A stretch of DNA of 64,000 nucleotides, from NCBI RefSeq assembly GCF_016213215.1, contig NZ_JACRAW010000152.1, forward strand, positions 1 through 64,000, given 5' to 3'. The notes under the pieces were generated by a model. That model searched no databases, was not told where the DNA came from, and worked only from the letters and a program-made list of their open reading frames with translations. This DNA comes from Bradyrhizobium sp. GTDB lineage: Bacteria > Pseudomonadota > Alphaproteobacteria > Rhizobiales > Xanthobacteraceae. How positions within the stretch are numbered: position 1 is the stretch's first letter; each line of letters opens with the position of its first letter. Both the position numbers and the translations under genes were made by a program. Of this stretch, positions 61,116-64,000 are shown piece by piece.

Positions 61116-62903
61116 ATGAAAATCGAACCGATCCCTGCAGACTTCACCGACGAGCAGAAGCGCTATCTCGAGGGTCTTTCCGTCGGCCTGCAGCTCAGCC
61201 GCGCCGGACGCGGCCTCAACGTGGCCGGCGGCGCGCCTGTCGCGGCCGAGCCAACCGGACCGGATGCCGCTCATATCAAGGCGCAGGACAAGGTCACCAC
61301 CTCAGGCAAGAAGCTTGCCGACCAGGAGAAGTTCAAGCGCGAGCTGCATCCGTTCGATGCCTATGACCGCCTGAAGGAGCAGGCACGCAACAACGCCGCG
61401 CCATCGCCCGCAGACAATTTCCGCTGGCGCTATTTCGGCCTCTTCTATGTCGCCCCGGCACAGACCTCCTATATGTGCCGCCTGCGCATTCCCAACGGCA
61501 TTCTCAACCACTGGCAGTTCGCAGGCCTCGCCGATCTCGCCGAAAGCCATGGCGGCGGCTACGCCCATGTGACGACCCGGGCCAATCTCCAGATCCGCGA
61601 GATCGAGCCGAGAAACGCGGTGACGCTGATCGAAGGCATCCAGGACATCGGCCTGTGCTCGCGCGGCAGTGGCGCCGACAACATCCGCAACGTTACGGGG
61701 ACGCCGACGGCGGGCATCGACCCGCAGGAACTGATCGATACGCGGCCGTATGCGCGGGAGTGGCACTACCACATCCTCAACGACCGATCGCTGTACGGCC
61801 TGCCGCGCAAGTTCAATGTCGCCTTCGACGGGGCCGGCCGCATCGCGGTGCTCGAGGATACCAATGACATCGCGTTCTCCGCGGTCGAAGCGAAGGACGG
61901 CTTCGGCATCGAGCCGGGCGTGTGGTTCCGCCTGGGAGTAGGGGGCATCACAGGGCACAAGGATTTTGCCAGAGCCACCGGCATCATCGTCAGACCCGAG
62001 GATGCCATCAAGGTCGCCGATGCGATCGTGCGGGTCTTCATCGAAACCGGCGATCGTACCAACCGCCTCAAGGCGCGGCTCAAATATGTGCTCGACAGCA
62101 TCGGCATCGAGAAGTTCTTGGCCTTGGTCGAGGAGAAGCTCGACCGCAAGCTGGCGCGCGCACCAGCGGAAGCGATCGCGTCGCGCCCGGCGTTCGACCG
62201 CATGGCCCATATCGGCGTTCACCCGCAGAAGCAGGCGGGGCTGAACTGGATCGGCGTGGTGCTGCCCGTCGGCAAGGTCACCGGCGAGCAGATGCGTGGA
62301 ATTGCCAAGATTGCCCGGGATCTCGGCGATGGCGACATACGCCTGACGGTCTGGCAGAACTTCCTGATCTCCGGCGTGTCCGACGAGAACGTCGCGCTCG
62401 CAACCGCAGCGATCGATGAGCTCGGGCTCAAGACGAAAGCATCCAGCATCCGCGCCGGCCTGATCGCCTGCACGGGAAACGTCGGCTGCAAATTCGCCGC
62501 CTCCGACACCAAGCGCCATGCGGCGGAGATCGGCGACTGGTGCGAGGAGCGGGTGAACATCGACACGCCGCTGAACGTGCACCTGACCGGCTGCCACCAC
62601 TCCTGCGCCCAGCACTACATCAGCGACATCGGCCTCATTGCCGCCAAAGTGCCGGGCGCGACCGAGGACGACACGGTAGAGGGCTATCACCTCTTCACCG
62701 GCGGCGGCTTCGGACCTGACGCCGAGATCGGCCGGGAAGTCTATCGCGACTTAAGAGCCGAGGACGCGCCGAAGACCGTGGAGCGCCTGCTCAAGGCCTA
62801 TCTCGCCCATCGCGTCTCGCCCGAAGAGACCTTTCTCGCCTTTTCACGCCGCCATGATGGCGAGGCCCTGCGCAAGCTGGCCGAAATGGAAGCCATGACA
62901 TGA
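61116..62903 (+). CDS. nirA: Assimilatory nitrite reductase (sirohaem/4Fe-4S)
   Basis: A 595-residue sirohaem enzyme reducing nitrite to ammonium with ferredoxin-like electrons. The 4Fe-4S/sirohaem cysteines are C452 and C458 (CTGNVGC), then C493 and C497 (CHHSC). YMCRLRIPNG, THVTTRANLQIREI-type (AHVTTRANLQIRE) and ADNIRNVTGTPTAGIDP are typical of the nitrite/sulfite reductase family. Sulfite reductase cannot be excluded on motifs, but nasT-nasS upstream favours nitrite. The ATG at 61116 is used; in-frame TTG (61107) and GTG (61089) lie upstream, with the TTG closer to the AAGGAG site. The stop overlaps the next gene (ATGA). Confidence 0.92.
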   Translation: MKIEPIPADFTDEQKRYLEGLSVGLQLSRAGRGLNVAGGAPVAAEPTGPDAAHIKAQDKVTTSGKKLADQEKFKRELHPFDAYDRLKEQARNNAAPSPADNFRWRYFGLFYVAPAQTSYMCRLRIPNGILNHWQFAGLADLAESHGGGYAHVTTRANLQIREIEPRNAVTLIEGIQDIGLCSRGSGADNIRNVTGTPTAGIDPQELIDTRPYAREWHYHILNDRSLYGLPRKFNVAFDGAGRIAVLEDTNDIAFSAVEAKDGFGIEPGVWFRLGVGGITGHKDFARATGIIVRPEDAIKVADAIVRVFIETGDRTNRLKARLKYVLDSIGIEKFLALVEEKLDRKLARAPAEAIASRPAFDRMAHIGVHPQKQAGLNWIGVVLPVGKVTGEQMRGIAKIARDLGDGDIRLTVWQNFLISGVSDENVALATAAIDELGLKTKASSIRAGLIACTGNVGCKFAASDTKRHAAEIGDWCEERVNIDTPLNVHLTGCHHSCAQHYISDIGLIAAKVPGATEDDTVEGYHLFTGGGFGPDAEIGREVYRDLRAEDAPKTVERLLKAYLAHRVSPEETFLAFSRRHDGEALRKLAEMEAMT

Positions 62904-64000
62904 CAAAGATCTTGAACCCGTCGAAGCTCGAGATCATTCCACCCAGCGCGCCGTTCACCGAAAGCCAGCGGCTGTGGCTCAATGGATTCCTCGTCGGCAT
63001 GCTCGGCCTCGACGGCACCACCGCGCTATCGCCGGAGCAGAACAGTGCCGTGCTTTCCCCGGCCCCCGCCGAAGAAGATGACGACGACGCGCCCTGGCAC
63101 GACCAGAGTCTTCCCATTTCCGAACGCATGAATCTCGCCGAAGGGCGGCCGTTGCGACGGCGCATGATGGCGGCGATGGCGCAGCAGGATTGCGGTCAAT
63201 GCGGCTACAATTGCCGGGACTATTCGGACGCCATCGCCAGCATGGACGAAAAGCGCCTCAACCTTTGCGTCCCCGGTGGCAAGGAAACCGCCCGGATGTT
63301 GAAGGCGCTGTATGGGGAATTGGACAATGCGCCCGCAGCAAAGTCTCCTTCAGCGGTGGTTGCCGCGCCGGTGCCGGTCGTTTCTGTCGCCGCGCCGGGC
63401 CGCTCACGCGACAATCCGGTCGCGGCAGCCTTCCTGTCGCGGCGCCTACTGAACAGGAAGGGCTCGGAGAAGGAAACCTATCACATCGAGTTCGACCTTT
63501 CGGCGAGCGGTCTCGACTACGTGGTGGGAGACTCCTTCGGCGTGTTCGCCAGGAACGATCTCGGTCTCGTCGACCAGGTCATTGCGCTGCTCGGCGCTTC
63601 CCACACCACGGAAGTGAACGGCAAGACGCTGCGCCAGGCCCTGACCGAGGACGTGTCACTGTCCCCGGCGCCGGACAAGCTGTTCGAGCTGATTTCCTTC
63701 ATCACCGGCGGCACGCAGCGCGAAAAGGCGCGCGCGCTGGCGCAGGGCGAGGACCCGGACGGTGACGCCGCAACGCTCGATGTCATGGCGGCGCTGCAGA
63801 AATTTGCCGGTGCGCGGCCGCATCCGGAAGCCTTCTTCGAAGCGCTGGAGTCGCTGCAGCCTCGGCTCTACTCGATTTCATCGTCCCACAACGCAACGCC
63901 GGGCAGATTGTCGCTGACCGTCGATTGCGTGCGCTATATCGTGGGCAAGCGCAAGCGGCTGGGGATGGCTTCGACCTTCCTCGCCGAGCGCGTCAATCCG
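62900..64000 (+). CDS. Flavoprotein reductase with N-terminal 4Fe-4S domain (CysJ-like), 3' end outside the window
   Basis: At least 367 residues, cut by the right edge. An N-terminal segment (1-90, SAPFTESQRLWLNGFLVGMLG) leads to a small iron-sulfur domain with C98, C101, C105 and C123 (CGQCGYNC...LCVPGG), PF04060-like. From about 170 a CysJ/NADPH-P450-reductase FAD region begins (NPVAAAFLSRRLLN, then YHIEFDLSASGLDYVVGDSFGVFARND). RLYSISSS is the FAD-binding RxYSxxS motif. The flavodoxin domain of CysJ is absent. It is coupled to nirA by an ATGA overlap, so it probably feeds NirA with electrons from NAD(P)H. Confidence 0.88.
   Translation, partial: MTKILNPSKLEIIPPSAPFTESQRLWLNGFLVGMLGLDGTTALSPEQNSAVLSPAPAEEDDDDAPWHDQSLPISERMNLAEGRPLRRRMMAAMAQQDCGQCGYNCRDYSDAIASMDEKRLNLCVPGGKETARMLKALYGELDNAPAAKSPSAVVAAPVPVVSVAAPGRSRDNPVAAAFLSRRLLNRKGSEKETYHIEFDLSASGLDYVVGDSFGVFARNDLGLVDQVIALLGASHTTEVNGKTLRQALTEDVSLSPAPDKLFELISFITGGTQREKARALAQGEDPDGDAATLDVMAALQKFAGARPHPEAFFEALESLQPRLYSISSSHNATPGRLSLTVDCVRYIVGKRKRLGMASTFLAERVNP

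Noticed and set aside
1..64000. CRISPR arrays, IS elements, prophage or rRNA
   Set aside because: No direct-repeat arrays, transposases, phage structural genes or rRNA sequence were seen in the window.

Overview
This is a continuous, GC-rich chromosomal stretch from an alphaproteobacterium, most likely Bradyrhizobium or a very close relative. Lineage markers are an ndvB-ndvD-ndvC type locus for cyclic beta-(1,3)/(1,6)-glucan, a phosphatidylcholine synthase (pcs), Omp25-like porin-family proteins, an IalB-type secreted protein, a GAAC-N7-GAAC LexA box, and several short palindromic repeats of the kind scattered through Bradyrhizobium genomes. No phage, transposase, CRISPR or conjugation genes were recognised, so most of the window reads as core chromosome.

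Layout. 0-2 kb: two tandem outer-membrane beta-barrel genes on the minus strand. 2-14.7 kb: housekeeping genes (ssb, gyrA, coaD, two cyclophilins, queA, asd, tgt, cysK), with a diverged cytochrome-b-like membrane protein and an orphan BrnA-type antitoxin between them. 14.8-19.6 kb: a caspase-like peptidase, a DMT transporter, a RidA protein, two small secreted proteins and a formyltransferase. 19.6-25.1 kb: a gene-poor accessory stretch around tRNA-Lys(UUU), holding mostly very short ORFs, a PEP-CTERM gene remnant and a decayed zinc-ribbon remnant. 25.2-30.9 kb: the glucan locus. 31-44 kb: a SPOR-like protein, glmU, glmS, a DUF502 protein, a dehydrogenase, recG, sdhE and mfd. 44-49 kb: a degenerate GGDEF-like regulator, and a two-gene unit of a degenerate adenylate-forming protein with an orphan peptide-type binding protein. 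49-59 kb: ialB-like, hspQ, an AEC transporter, a UbiH-type hydroxylase, pcs-terC, a quinone reductase, an argD-like aminotransferase, an Mpo1-like membrane protein and rimO. 59-64 kb: nasT-nasS followed by nirA and a flavoprotein reductase cut by the window edge.

Functional links. GlmU and GlmS bracket UDP-GlcNAc supply for the envelope. QueA and Tgt are two steps of tRNA queuosine synthesis. RecG, Mfd, Ssb and GyrA serve DNA repair and topology, and the LexA box suggests that ssb is SOS-controlled. NasS/NasT form a nitrate sensor and RNA-binding antiterminator pair; the leader in front of nirA holds a sigma-54-like element, an ANTAR-style hexaloop hairpin and a hairpin that could hide the ribosome binding site, which fits control of nirA by that pair.

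The most unusual items are a cytochrome b homologue that has lost three of four haem ligands and has PNWY in place of PEWY, a Tgt that has lost all four zinc ligands while keeping its catalytic residues, an NdvC-like protein without a conventional start codon ahead of its signal anchor, an acyl-CoA-synthetase-like pseudoenzyme, and a reductase with a 4Fe-4S domain where a flavodoxin domain would normally sit. None amounts to a demonstrated new system; they are the best leads here.
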